DNA from: an uncultured Pelagibacteraceae bacterium
Lineage (GTDB): Bacteria; Pseudomonadota; Alphaproteobacteria; Pelagibacterales; Pelagibacteraceae
Length of the DNA stretch: 38,515 bases
Assembly (NCBI GenBank): GCA_902623785.1
Contig: CACNVG010000008.1
Location: 1-38,515 of the forward strand
Direction of reading: 5' to 3'
Shown piece after piece: positions 7,640-15,467 of this stretch (its first letter is position 1; every line of letters begins with the position of its first letter). A model generated the notes under the pieces. It searched no databases, had not been told where the DNA came from, and saw only the letters and a list, made by a program, of their open reading frames with translations. Position numbers and translations under genes: made by a program.

Positions 7640-8990
7640 ACTTACAAATCCTGAGATAGCAATTTTAATGATGAGTTTATTTTTATTTGCTGTTCTATTA
7701 GGTTTTCCAATCGCATTCACTTTATTAGCGATGGGAGTTGGATTTGGTTATTATGCATACTTTGATCCAAGTAGGATGGATCATTTACTCGATAATCGGA
7801 TATTTTCTTTATTAGTTCAAAATACCTATACGATAATGGACAACACTGTTTTGACTGCAGTCCCCTTATTTCTTTTTATGGGCTATCTTGTAGAAAGAGC
7901 AGGAATTGTAGCAAAATTATTTTTTGCGATAAGATTAGCATCACATCGACTGCCAGCATCAATGGCAGTAGCAGCACTTGTAACTTGTGCTTTATTTTCG
8001 ACAGCAACAGGAATTATTGGTGCTGTTGTAACTTTAATGGGACTGCTTGCTTGGCCGGCAATGATAAGAGCTGGATATGATAAAAAATTCGCATCAGGTG
8101 TAATTTGTTCCGGAGGTTGTTTGGGAATATTAATTCCACCAAGCATTATGTTAATTGTTTATGCTGTTATAGCTCAGCTATCACCTTTAAGACTTTTTGC
8201 AGCTGCAATATTTCCAGGCTTAATGTTAGCAGGATTGTATATTCTTTATGTAATTATAAGAGCTTATTTTAATCCATCTTTAGCACCTAGACCTGCCGCT
8301 GAAGAAATTCCTCCAAGAGCAGAAATTTTAAAAGAGGTTTTAGTATCTTTTGTTCCATTATTTTCATTAATAATTTTAGTTCTTGGTACAATTTTAGCAG
8401 GACTTGCAACTCCAGCCGAGGCTGCTGCAGTTGGTGCTTTTGGAGCATTAGTGCTTTCATATTTTTATAAATCTTTGAAATGGAAAAACTTTAAAGAGTC
8501 GGTTTTTCTTACTGCAAAAACAAGTGCGATGATAATGTGGTTGTTTGTTGGTTCTTGGACATTTGCTTCGGTATTTTCATACCTTGGAGGACATGAAGTT
8601 TTTGAAACTTTCTTTAAATCAATGAATATTCAACCATGGCAATTTTTAGTAATTACCCAAATAATAATCTTCTTGTTAGGTTGGCCTCTTGAGTGGACAG
8701 AAATTTTAATTATCTTTGTTCCAATATTTTTACCTCTGGTTGAGTTTTTTGGAGTAAACCCTTATTTCTTTGCAATGCTTATTGCCTTGAATTTACAAAC
8801 TTCTTTTTTAACACCACCCATGGCAATGTCTGCTTATTACTTAAAAGGTGTTCAGAGTAGAAATGTAGAGCTAATGCAAATATTCACAGGGATAATGCCT
8901 TTCTTAGCAATAGTAATTCTTGCAATGGTTTTGATGTACATATTTCCTGGTATAGCTTTATGGCTACCTGATGTGTTATTTGCAGAGTAA
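7629..8990 (+). CDS. dctM: TRAP transporter large permease subunit DctM
   Basis: The 453-residue protein is almost entirely hydrophobic, with around a dozen predicted membrane segments, and matches the DctM transport subunit of TRAP systems. Visible family stretches include the N-terminal LLGFPIAFTLLAMGVGFGYY, VTLMGLLAWPAMIRAGYDKKFASG, the GCLGILIPPSIMLIVYAVI segment and LATPAEAAAVGAFGAL; the repeated Ile-Pro-Pro and Thr-Pro-Ala-Glu motifs are typical. It forms the ion-coupled channel of the transporter. The gene overlaps dctQ by 11 bases, implying coupled translation. The size is normal and the subunits are separate, not a DctQM fusion. Confidence 0.93.
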   Translation: MLFELTNPEIAILMMSLFLFAVLLGFPIAFTLLAMGVGFGYYAYFDPSRMDHLLDNRIFSLLVQNTYTIMDNTVLTAVPLFLFMGYLVERAGIVAKLFFAIRLASHRLPASMAVAALVTCALFSTATGIIGAVVTLMGLLAWPAMIRAGYDKKFASGVICSGGCLGILIPPSIMLIVYAVIAQLSPLRLFAAAIFPGLMLAGLYILYVIIRAYFNPSLAPRPAAEEIPPRAEILKEVLVSFVPLFSLIILVLGTILAGLATPAEAAAVGAFGALVLSYFYKSLKWKNFKESVFLTAKTSAMIMWLFVGSWTFASVFSYLGGHEVFETFFKSMNIQPWQFLVITQIIIFLLGWPLEWTEILIIFVPIFLPLVEFFGVNPYFFAMLIALNLQTSFLTPPMAMSAYYLKGVQSRNVELMQIFTGIMPFLAIVILAMVLMYIFPGIALWLPDVLFAE

Positions 8991-8995
8991 ATTTA

Positions 8996-10333
8996 ATGTC
9001 CAATATATTTTCATTATCAGTTTCCGAAATTGCGGAAAAAATTAGAAATTCAGATTTAAACTCAGTTGATTTGTGTAAATCATATATTGAGCAAATAAAT
9101 AAATTCGAAAAAGATGTAAAGGCATGGGCACATTTTGACAAAAAACTTCTTTTAGAAAAAGCTGAAGAGGCGGATGAACATAGACGATCTGGAAAGTCAG
9201 TTGGTCCTCTTCATGGTATTCCAGTAGCCCTTAAAGATATAATAGGAACTTATGATATGCCCACAGAATGTGGTACCGTTTTAAGAAAAGGTAAAACAGA
9301 GTCTCAGAATGCTGAAATTGTGGATTTACTAAAATCTGCAGGAGCAATCATTATGGGTAAAACAAACACATCAGAACTAGCATTCCTCGCTCCTCCAGAA
9401 ACTAGAAATCCTCATGATTATTCTAGAACTCCAGGTGGATCTTCAAGTGGATCTGCCGCTGTTATAGCATCTCACATGGCTCCACTTTCAATTGGATCAC
9501 AAACTGGAGGTTCGGTTATAAGACCTGCATCTTACTGTGGAGTAGTTGGTTATAAACCAAGTTATGGTTTAATTTCGCGAAATGGGGTTTTAAGAACATC
9601 TTATCATTTGGATCATGTTGGAGTATTTGGAAAAACCGTCGAAGATGTTGCCTTATTAGCTAAAGTTTTAATTAAAAAAGACTCATATGATAAAGCGACC
9701 ATTCATTATTCATCTGAATTTATGTTAGAGGAATGTAAGAAAGGACCAATGTTTGATCCAAAATTTATTTTTTATAAAACTGAAAGTTGGAAAAAAATTG
9801 ATAAAAAATCAAGAGAGTCCTTTGAATTTTTTATAAAATCTTTTAAAAAAAATATTGAGGTATTTGATACACCCTCTTATTTTAAAGATATCGATAAATA
9901 TCATCGGATTATTCATGAAACTGATTTAGCAAATAATTTTCAAGTTTATTACAAGAAATCTAAAAATAAACTTTCAAAAGAAATGCAAACAGCAATTTCT
10001 CGAGGAATGAAACATTCTGCAAAAGAATATCTTGATGCAGTCGACTTCATGAGCAGAAGTTATGAATCATACAAAGAAGTTTTTGAGGACTATCATGGAG
10101 TATTAAGTCCATGTAGCACGGGTGTGGCCGATAAAGGTTTGAAAAGCACTGGAAGTGCTGATTTCAATAGAGTTTGGTCTTATATGCACACACCTGCAAT
10201 TTCTCTTCCTTTACTTCAGGGAGAAAATAACTTACCATTAGGACTTCAGTTAATTGGTGACAAATATGATGATCAAAGATTTTTAGGTGTTGCTAATTGG
10301 TTAGAAAAAGAAAGTAAAAAATTTAATGAATAA
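8996..10333 (+). CDS. Amidase-signature family hydrolase
   Basis: The 445-residue protein belongs to the amidase signature family, which hydrolyses carboxylic amides or ureides. The Ser-cisSer-Lys triad is visible: Lys80 in PVALKDI, Ser149 in GGSSSGSA and nucleophile Ser173 in GSQTGGSVIRP, with the usual 24-residue spacing between the serines. It begins 5 bases after dctM, so it is likely in the same transcript. It is not obviously GatA: no gatC or gatB neighbours are present and its C-terminal half diverges. Substrate is unknown; if the operon link is functional it may release an organic acid or ammonia from an imported amide. Confidence 0.87.
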   Translation: MSNIFSLSVSEIAEKIRNSDLNSVDLCKSYIEQINKFEKDVKAWAHFDKKLLLEKAEEADEHRRSGKSVGPLHGIPVALKDIIGTYDMPTECGTVLRKGKTESQNAEIVDLLKSAGAIIMGKTNTSELAFLAPPETRNPHDYSRTPGGSSSGSAAVIASHMAPLSIGSQTGGSVIRPASYCGVVGYKPSYGLISRNGVLRTSYHLDHVGVFGKTVEDVALLAKVLIKKDSYDKATIHYSSEFMLEECKKGPMFDPKFIFYKTESWKKIDKKSRESFEFFIKSFKKNIEVFDTPSYFKDIDKYHRIIHETDLANNFQVYYKKSKNKLSKEMQTAISRGMKHSAKEYLDAVDFMSRSYESYKEVFEDYHGVLSPCSTGVADKGLKSTGSADFNRVWSYMHTPAISLPLLQGENNLPLGLQLIGDKYDDQRFLGVANWLEKESKKFNE

Positions 10334-10505
10334 AATTACTACATTGGTTGGTTTATCTTTTGCGATCTTCTTTTTAATAGGACTAGCTACTACATTAACA
10401 AGATCAATGATGATTGGTTTTCTTGATGTTTTGCCTGTTTACATATTAATGGGCTGTGCAATTATCATGATGATTTACGAAGCTTTTTTTGACAAGTCTA
10501 AGTAA
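10326..10505 (+). CDS. Small two-helix membrane protein, unknown function (59 residues)
   Basis: This short ORF starts at an ATG inside the end of the amidase gene (8-base overlap) and ends at TAA, 4 bases before the next gene. The product begins MNKITTLVGLSFAIFFLIG and has two hydrophobic stretches, about residues 6-22 and 34-51, joined by a short loop with one Arg, and a charged tail ending FDKSK. The tight fit between stop and next start, and the overlap typical of this genome, support it as a real gene. I recognise no family. It could be a partner or regulator of the adjacent DMT transporter. Confidence 0.6.
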   Translation: MNKITTLVGLSFAIFFLIGLATTLTRSMMIGFLDVLPVYILMGCAIIMMIYEAFFDKSK

Positions 10506-10509
10506 CTAA

Positions 10510-11394
10510 GTGAAAAAAAAGGATTTTTTACCTTACACACTTCTTTTTATTCAACCTATTTTTATGGCGAGCAATCTTGTTGTTGCAAGAGGGGGTGTAG
10601 AATTTGTTCCTCCTATCTCCCTAGCTTTTTGGAGATGGTTATCAGTATTTCTTTTATTGATGCTGTTCAATTATGGAATTTTATACAAAAAAAAAATTTT
10701 ATTAAAAGAATATAAAGAACTTTTCTTTTTAGGATTAATGGGATGTGGAGTTTGCGGAGCTTTTCCATTTATAGCCGGTCAGACAACCACAATAATAAAC
10801 ATGGGAATTATTTATACTTCTTCACCTATTTTTATAATTTTAATTTCTTATTTTTTTTTTAAAGAAAAAATGAATTTTTTCAAATTCATTGGTCTTTTAT
10901 CGTGCCTTCTAGGAGTTTTAATTATTATTGTAAGAGGTGAATATTCTACTTTGATATCTTTAAAATTTACAAAGGGAGATTTATGGATGTTAGGAGCTTC
11001 AATAGGCTGGGCATTATATTCTATATTTCTTTTTAATTGGAAATCTTCCCTAAACGTTTTTGAAAGGTTTACAGCCATTTCTTTTTTTGGAGCATTAAGC
11101 TTGTTACCGTTTTATATATTTGAACAAAATTTTATCAACGTAACTACATTTAATTTGAAATTTTTCTTTTGGGTTATATTTGCAGCAATTTCACCAGGAA
11201 TAATTGCTTTTATATTATACACTTATACTCAAAAATATCTTGGCGCTACAACGACAGGATTTACTTTGTATTTATTTACAGTTTATGGAGCATTTTATGG
11301 CATATTATTTTTTGGTGAGACCTTAGAACTTTTCCATTTATATGGAACATTTCTTGTTTTCCTTGGAGTTTATCTGGTAAGAAAAAAAGCTTAG
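10510..11394 (+). CDS. EamA/DMT-family transporter
   Basis: The 294-residue membrane protein has about ten hydrophobic segments arranged as two EamA halves, the drug/metabolite transporter fold of metabolite exporters such as RhaT- and YdcZ-like proteins. The second half carries the usual GDLWMLGASIGWALYSI and the end has LYLFTVYGAFYG and GTFLVFLGVYLVRKK. The start is GTG, 4 bases after the small membrane ORF. Members export amino acids or small metabolites, or import nucleotide-type compounds; sequence alone cannot pick the substrate. It is probably in the same transcript as the amidase and the hydrolase that starts 2 bases later. Confidence 0.88.
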   Translation: MKKKDFLPYTLLFIQPIFMASNLVVARGGVEFVPPISLAFWRWLSVFLLLMLFNYGILYKKKILLKEYKELFFLGLMGCGVCGAFPFIAGQTTTIINMGIIYTSSPIFIILISYFFFKEKMNFFKFIGLLSCLLGVLIIIVRGEYSTLISLKFTKGDLWMLGASIGWALYSIFLFNWKSSLNVFERFTAISFFGALSLLPFYIFEQNFINVTTFNLKFFFWVIFAAISPGIIAFILYTYTQKYLGATTTGFTLYLFTVYGAFYGILFFGETLELFHLYGTFLVFLGVYLVRKKA

Positions 11395-11395
11395 A

Positions 11396-12208
11396 ATGTT
11401 TAATAAAAAAATTATGCTTATCTTCAGTACTTTAATTGGTTTAATCACTATTTATGTAATTATTTGTTTGGTAATTTTTCTGTCGCAGAGAAAATTATTA
11501 TATCATCCTAACGAAAATAACTATTTAGATGAGAACAAACTGACACATAAGATTGAAAAGGTGTTCGTTAAGTCAGATAATGAATTAATTGGTTGGCACC
11601 ATTTTAAAGATAGGAAATATAAGACATTACTATTTTTTCATGGGAATGCAGGAAATCTACAAAATAGAATTTACAAATTAAACGAGATAGCTGAATTAGA
11701 AGTAAATTATTTAATTATTGCTTACAGAGGTTTCAGTGGAAATGAGGGAAAACCAACAGAAGAAGGTTTGTATAATGATTCAATGGCAGCGAAAAGGTGG
11801 CTAAATTCAAACAACATTGATGATAGCAACATCATTCTTTACGGAGAATCTCTGGGAACAGCTGTTGCAGTGGACCTTGGTTCAAAATTTCCATTTGCAG
11901 GAATAATCTTAGAGTCCCCTTTTACCTCAATGGTAGAACTTTCAAAAATTTATTATCCTTATTTACCAGTGAACTTACTATTGAAAGATAGATATGACTC
12001 CATTAATAAAATTAGCAAAATAACTTTCCCCAAACTAGTTATGCACGGAGATAGAGATAACATTGTTCCATTTAGTATGGGAAAAAGAATGTTTGAAAGT
12101 TTTTCAGAGCCAAAATTTAGTTATTTTAAGTCAGGGGATGATCACATGATGGATTTTGATCAAGAACTTTTAGGGAATATTAAAAATTTTATTAATGAAT
12201 TAAATTGA
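11396..12208 (+). CDS. Membrane-anchored alpha/beta hydrolase (BEM46/YfhR-like)
   Basis: The 270-residue protein starts with one hydrophobic helix (about residues 6-29) that should anchor it in the inner membrane, followed by an alpha/beta hydrolase domain. The oxyanion loop is FFHGNAGN (80-87), the nucleophile Ser152 lies in YGESLG, the acid is Asp221 in HGDRDNIVP and the base is His250 in DDHMMD. This layout matches the conserved, poorly characterised BEM46-like serine hydrolases. It begins 2 bases after the transporter gene and ends overlapping the convergent ftsY gene by 9 bases. The substrate is unknown; an ester or acyl thioester is a family-based guess. Confidence 0.85.
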   Translation: MFNKKIMLIFSTLIGLITIYVIICLVIFLSQRKLLYHPNENNYLDENKLTHKIEKVFVKSDNELIGWHHFKDRKYKTLLFFHGNAGNLQNRIYKLNEIAELEVNYLIIAYRGFSGNEGKPTEEGLYNDSMAAKRWLNSNNIDDSNIILYGESLGTAVAVDLGSKFPFAGIILESPFTSMVELSKIYYPYLPVNLLLKDRYDSINKISKITFPKLVMHGDRDNIVPFSMGKRMFESFSEPKFSYFKSGDDHMMDFDQELLGNIKNFINELN

Positions 12209-13129
12209 TTTTTCTAAACTTAAAAAATTTTCTGCAAAAGTTACAGCATCAAAAGATTGTAAATCATCCTCTTTTTCACCAAGACCTATTGCAATTATTG
12301 GAAGTTTAAATTTTTTTGCAGCAGCAATTAATATTCCTCCTTTTGCAGTGCCATCAAGTTTTGTCATAACTAGGCCAGTTAAGGGGATAATATTATTAAA
12401 TTCTGTTACTTGATTTATTACATTTTGTCCTGAGGTTGCATCCAAGATTAGAACAACATCATGAGGCGCATTGTTGTCAACTTTTTTAACAACTTTTGCA
12501 ATTTTTTTATACTCATCCATCAAGTTTTTCTTGTTCTGTAATCTACCAGCTGTATCTATCAAAACTGTATGAATTTTATTTTTTTTTGAATATTCCATTG
12601 CCTTAAAAGCGACAGACGCAGGATCACTTCCTGCCTCTGATTTTATTATTTCGCTTCCAACTTTTTTTGACCAGTTTTCTAATTGATCTATTGCTGCAGC
12701 TCTAAAGGTGTCACAAGCAGCTAGCACTGTTTTATTATTATTATTTTGAAATATTTTAGACATTTTCCCAATTGTAGTTGTTTTTCCTACTCCATTGACA
12801 CCTGAAACTAAAATTGTTCTATTTTCATTGGATTGATGAAAAAAATTTTTATTTTCTAAAGGTTTCATTAATGAGAGAATATATTCTTTAAGAATTTTGT
12901 TAATCTCATCCAGTTTATTTTTACTAGGATCAATTCTACTATTAGCTATTTGTTGTCTAATCTCTGATGAAGCTTCAACTCCAACGTCTGATTGAATTAA
13001 AAATTCCTCAATTTCTTCTAAAGTTTTATCGTCAATTTCTTTGTTAACTACAATGTCTTTTATACCTTTTGAAAAATTTGACGTAGTTTTTTTTAAGCCA
13101 TCCTTAAATTTTTGAAAAATATTAATCAT
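12200..13129 (-). CDS. ftsY: Signal recognition particle receptor FtsY
   Basis: The 309-residue protein is the SRP GTPase receptor that docks ribosome-SRP complexes at the inner membrane. Seen: an N-terminal helical bundle, the P-loop GVNGVGKTTT (110-119), DTFRAAAIDQL, the DTAGR switch motif, and TKLDGTAKGG before the C-terminal helix. It has no long acidic A domain as in E. coli FtsY; the NG core starts almost at the N-terminus, with only a short basic, amphipathic segment that may bind lipid. The start overlaps the dapF stop by four bases (ATGA), so translation is coupled. Its partner ffh is transcribed divergently beyond dapF. Confidence 0.96.
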   Translation of the reverse strand: MINIFQKFKDGLKKTTSNFSKGIKDIVVNKEIDDKTLEEIEEFLIQSDVGVEASSEIRQQIANSRIDPSKNKLDEINKILKEYILSLMKPLENKNFFHQSNENRTILVSGVNGVGKTTTIGKMSKIFQNNNNKTVLAACDTFRAAAIDQLENWSKKVGSEIIKSEAGSDPASVAFKAMEYSKKNKIHTVLIDTAGRLQNKKNLMDEYKKIAKVVKKVDNNAPHDVVLILDATSGQNVINQVTEFNNIIPLTGLVMTKLDGTAKGGILIAAAKKFKLPIIAIGLGEKEDDLQSFDAVTFAENFLSLEKSI

Positions 13130-13938
13130 AAATTTATATCAATATGCTCAACTTCTGAGACGAAACCTTCCATAATAACGTTTCCTTGTTCATCTTTATT
13201 GATTTTAATTTTTCCTAATTTAAATTCTATTTCAGTTGGAAATTTTGAAATACCATTAATTTCACCAGCTACAGCGGTTGCACATGCTGCAGTTCCACAT
13301 GCTTTTGTAAGACCAGCTCCTCTTTCCCAGTGCAATACTTTAAAATGATTTTTACTTTGCTCTTTTGCAAAAGTAACATTAACTTTTTCAGGAAATAATT
13401 CATGATTTTCTACGATCGGTCCAACTTTTTCAATTTCGATCTTTTCTAATTCGTTTATAAAAAAAATAATGTGAGGATTTCCAACATTAATTGCTGTACC
13501 TAAGAACTCAATATCACCGACCTTAACTCTTATTTTTTTTGTATCCATTTTCTCACTTAGGGGTATTTGATCCCAATTAGTTTTGGGTTTTCCAATATTT
13601 GTTTGGATCAAATTATTTTTTAATATTTTCGATTCTAATTTTCCTGAAGAAGTTTCAACAGTAATTAAGTTTTTTGAATTTTCTTTTGATAACAAACTAG
13701 CTACACATCTAGTCCCATTTCCGCATGCTGCAGAGTCCGAGCCATCGGAATTTTTAAAGGTTAGAAATGCATCAAATTTATCACTTCTATTAATAAGAAT
13801 TAGTTGATCACAACCAATATTACCTCTGTCACAAATTTTTTTTATTTGAGAATTGTTTAGATCAAATTTTTTTTCACGTTGATCAATTATGACGAAGTCA
13901 TTTCCAAGTCCATCCATTTTATAAGCTTTAAAATCCAT
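13126..13938 (-). CDS. dapF: Diaminopimelate epimerase
   Basis: The 270-residue enzyme interconverts LL- and meso-diaminopimelate in the lysine and peptidoglycan pathway, in the cytoplasm, without a cofactor. The two catalytic cysteines are present: Cys72 in AACGNGTR and Cys214 in KACGTAACA. The N-terminal YKMDGLGNDFVIID and NPHIIFF segments are typical. It is the first gene of a minus-strand dapF-ftsY pair and overlaps ftsY by four bases. Its ATG at 13938 faces the ffh leader, so its promoter must lie in the short region shared with ffh. The length is normal for the family. Confidence 0.96.
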   Translation of the reverse strand: MDFKAYKMDGLGNDFVIIDQREKKFDLNNSQIKKICDRGNIGCDQLILINRSDKFDAFLTFKNSDGSDSAACGNGTRCVASLLSKENSKNLITVETSSGKLESKILKNNLIQTNIGKPKTNWDQIPLSEKMDTKKIRVKVGDIEFLGTAINVGNPHIIFFINELEKIEIEKVGPIVENHELFPEKVNVTFAKEQSKNHFKVLHWERGAGLTKACGTAACATAVAGEINGISKFPTEIEFKLGKIKINKDEQGNVIMEGFVSEVEHIDINL

Positions 13939-13992
13939 ATAATAATACTTAACTTATTTATTGACTTTTTGAACCTCTATTATAGTTTCTCA
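13939..13992. promoter_or_regulatory. Divergent promoter region between dapF and ffh
   Basis: This A+T-rich stretch separates dapF (minus) from the ffh leader (plus). For the plus strand, TTATTG (13958-13963) and TATAGT (13981-13986) have a 17-base spacer; the overlapping TTGACT (13961-13966) has a better -35 match but a 14-base spacer. Initiation near 13993 would put the 5' end at the start of the structured leader. No clear minus-strand promoter is readable. The assignment is tentative. Confidence 0.4.
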
Positions 13993-14095
13993 CAACTTCC
14001 GCAAAAACAGCATTTTGCGGTGTCTTTGGAAACAAAGAGATCGACACCAGTCAGCGAGGGTTCGCCCACTGGTGCGATTGCTGCTGGAAGAAATT
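13993..14095 (+). ncRNA. Structured 5' leader of ffh (candidate Pelagibacter ffh-motif cis-regulatory RNA)
   Basis: This non-coding stretch is richer in G+C than its surroundings and folds readily. Hairpin 1 pairs CCGCAAAA (13999-14006) with TTTTGCGG (14013-14020), loop ACAGCA. Hairpin 2 pairs CTTTG with CAAAG around a GAAA tetraloop (14024-14037), extended by GTGT/ACAC (14020-14023, 14044-14047). Hairpin 3 pairs ACCAGT (14046-14051) with ACTGGT (14068-14073), capped by GGG-TTCG-CCC (14058-14067). CAGCA in loop 1 (14008-14012) can pair with TGCTG at 14079-14083 or 14082-14086, and CTTCC (13996-14000) can pair with the Shine-Dalgarno GGAAG (14086-14090). Adjacent elements share a few bases, so not all can form at once. 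A cis-regulatory RNA before the SRP protein gene was reported in a published Pelagibacter RNA survey (recalled); position and structure fit. Confidence 0.75.
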
Positions 14096-15454
14096 ATGTT
14101 TGAAAATTTGACAAATAAATTCGAGGGAATACTCGATACATTTAAAAAGGCGCCATCACTGAATGAAAAACAGGTTGATGAGGGTCTTAAGCTTATTAGA
14201 CAAGCCTTACTAGAGGCAGATGTATCGCTTGAGGTAGTAAAAGATTTTGTAACAAAAGTTAAACCAAAATTATTAGGAAAAGAAATAATAAGATCTACAG
14301 CTCCAGGACAAATGGTTGTAAAAATTGTTCACGATGAGCTTGTTTCATTTTTAGGTGATAGCAATCAAGAAATTAATTTAAAGTCCAATCCACCAGTAAC
14401 AATAATGATGGTTGGTTTACAAGGTTCAGGAAAAACAACCACAACTGCAAAGCTCTCAAAATTTTTAGAAAAAAATAATAAGAAAAAAATTATGATGGTA
14501 AGTTTAGATATTTATAGACCAGCTGCTCAGGAACAACTAAAAATTTTGGGCGAACAAAATAATATCCAAACCTTGCCAGTGATAAAAGATCAAATTCCAG
14601 CTGACATTTGCAGAAGAGCCCTATCTGCAGCTAATTTAAATGGGTCAGATATAATTATTTTTGATACAGCAGGAAGAACACAAATAGATCTACAGATGAT
14701 GTCTGAAATAAAACAAATCGAAGAAGTAATTAAACCAACAGAGACTATACTTGTCGCAGACTCATTAACTGGACAAGTGGCTGCGAGTGTTGCTAAAGAA
14801 TTTTCTAATACAGTAAAGGTTACTGGAATAATATTAACTCGAGCTGACGGTGATGGTAGAGGTGGAGCTGCATTAAGCATGAAACATATTGCCAATGTTC
14901 CAATTAAATTTTTAGGTATTGGAGAAAAAATAGAAAATTTTGAAAGTTTTCATCCTGATAGAATTGCTAACAGAATTTTAGGAATGGGGGATATTGTATC
15001 TCTTGTTGAAAAAGCAGCTGACGAAATTGATGAAGAAAAACTTAAAGAAACTGAGGAAAGTTTAAGGAAAGGTCAGTTTTCTTTAGAAGACTATCTTTCA
15101 CAATTAAGACAAATGAAAAAAATGGGAGGACTAGAGGGTGTTATGTCTTTTTTACCAGGAGTTTCAAAAATAAAATCTCAAATGGATCAAGCTGGTGTTG
15201 ATGAAAAAATAATTACACAAAATGAAGCAGTAATACTTTCAATGACTAAAAAAGAAAGAGAAAATCCAAAAATTATCGATGGTTCAAGAAAAAAAAGAAT
15301 TGCTAATGGCTCTGGAACAGACATTGCCACTATCAATAAATTGTTAAAACAATTTAAAATGATGTCTGACATGATGAAAAAGATGTCAAAAGGAAACACA
15401 AAAGGCTTAATGGAAAAAGGAATTCCACCTGAGCTATTCAATCAACTTAAATAA
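14096..15454 (+). CDS. ffh: Signal recognition particle protein Ffh
   Basis: The 452-residue GTPase binds signal peptides and 4.5S RNA and hands ribosomes to FtsY. Seen: the N domain, P-loop GLQGSGKTTT near residue 108, DIYRPAAQEQL, DTAGR, TRADGDGRGG, and a methionine-rich M domain from about residue 325 with the RNA-binding segment around IDGSRKKRIANGSGT. I start it at the ATG at 14096, preceded by GGAAG five bases upstream; the product then begins MFENLTNKFEGI as in other Ffh proteins. A longer in-frame start (TTG at 14015) would run through the structured leader and encode an unconserved basic extension. It heads the ffh-rpsP-trmD-rplS cluster common in bacteria. Expression is probably controlled through the leader. 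Confidence 0.97.
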   Translation: MFENLTNKFEGILDTFKKAPSLNEKQVDEGLKLIRQALLEADVSLEVVKDFVTKVKPKLLGKEIIRSTAPGQMVVKIVHDELVSFLGDSNQEINLKSNPPVTIMMVGLQGSGKTTTTAKLSKFLEKNNKKKIMMVSLDIYRPAAQEQLKILGEQNNIQTLPVIKDQIPADICRRALSAANLNGSDIIIFDTAGRTQIDLQMMSEIKQIEEVIKPTETILVADSLTGQVAASVAKEFSNTVKVTGIILTRADGDGRGGAALSMKHIANVPIKFLGIGEKIENFESFHPDRIANRILGMGDIVSLVEKAADEIDEEKLKETEESLRKGQFSLEDYLSQLRQMKKMGGLEGVMSFLPGVSKIKSQMDQAGVDEKIITQNEAVILSMTKKERENPKIIDGSRKKRIANGSGTDIATINKLLKQFKMMSDMMKKMSKGNTKGLMEKGIPPELFNQLK

Positions 15455-15467
15455 AAAGGAGAAATAA

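Noticed and set aside
8996..10333. GatA subunit of the glutamyl-tRNA amidotransferase
   Set aside because: No gatB or gatC neighbours, a diverged C-terminal half, and linkage to a transporter; the general amidase call is safer.
14015..14095. N-terminal extension of Ffh from an upstream in-frame TTG
   Set aside because: It would translate through the structured leader into an unconserved basic stretch; the ATG at 14096 has a ribosome site and gives the standard Ffh N-terminus.
13993..14095. 4.5S SRP RNA gene (ffs) adjacent to ffh
   Set aside because: The conserved SRP RNA core (GGTCAGGTCC...GGAAGCAGC type) is absent, and the hairpin layout does not give a single long rod; a cis leader fits better.
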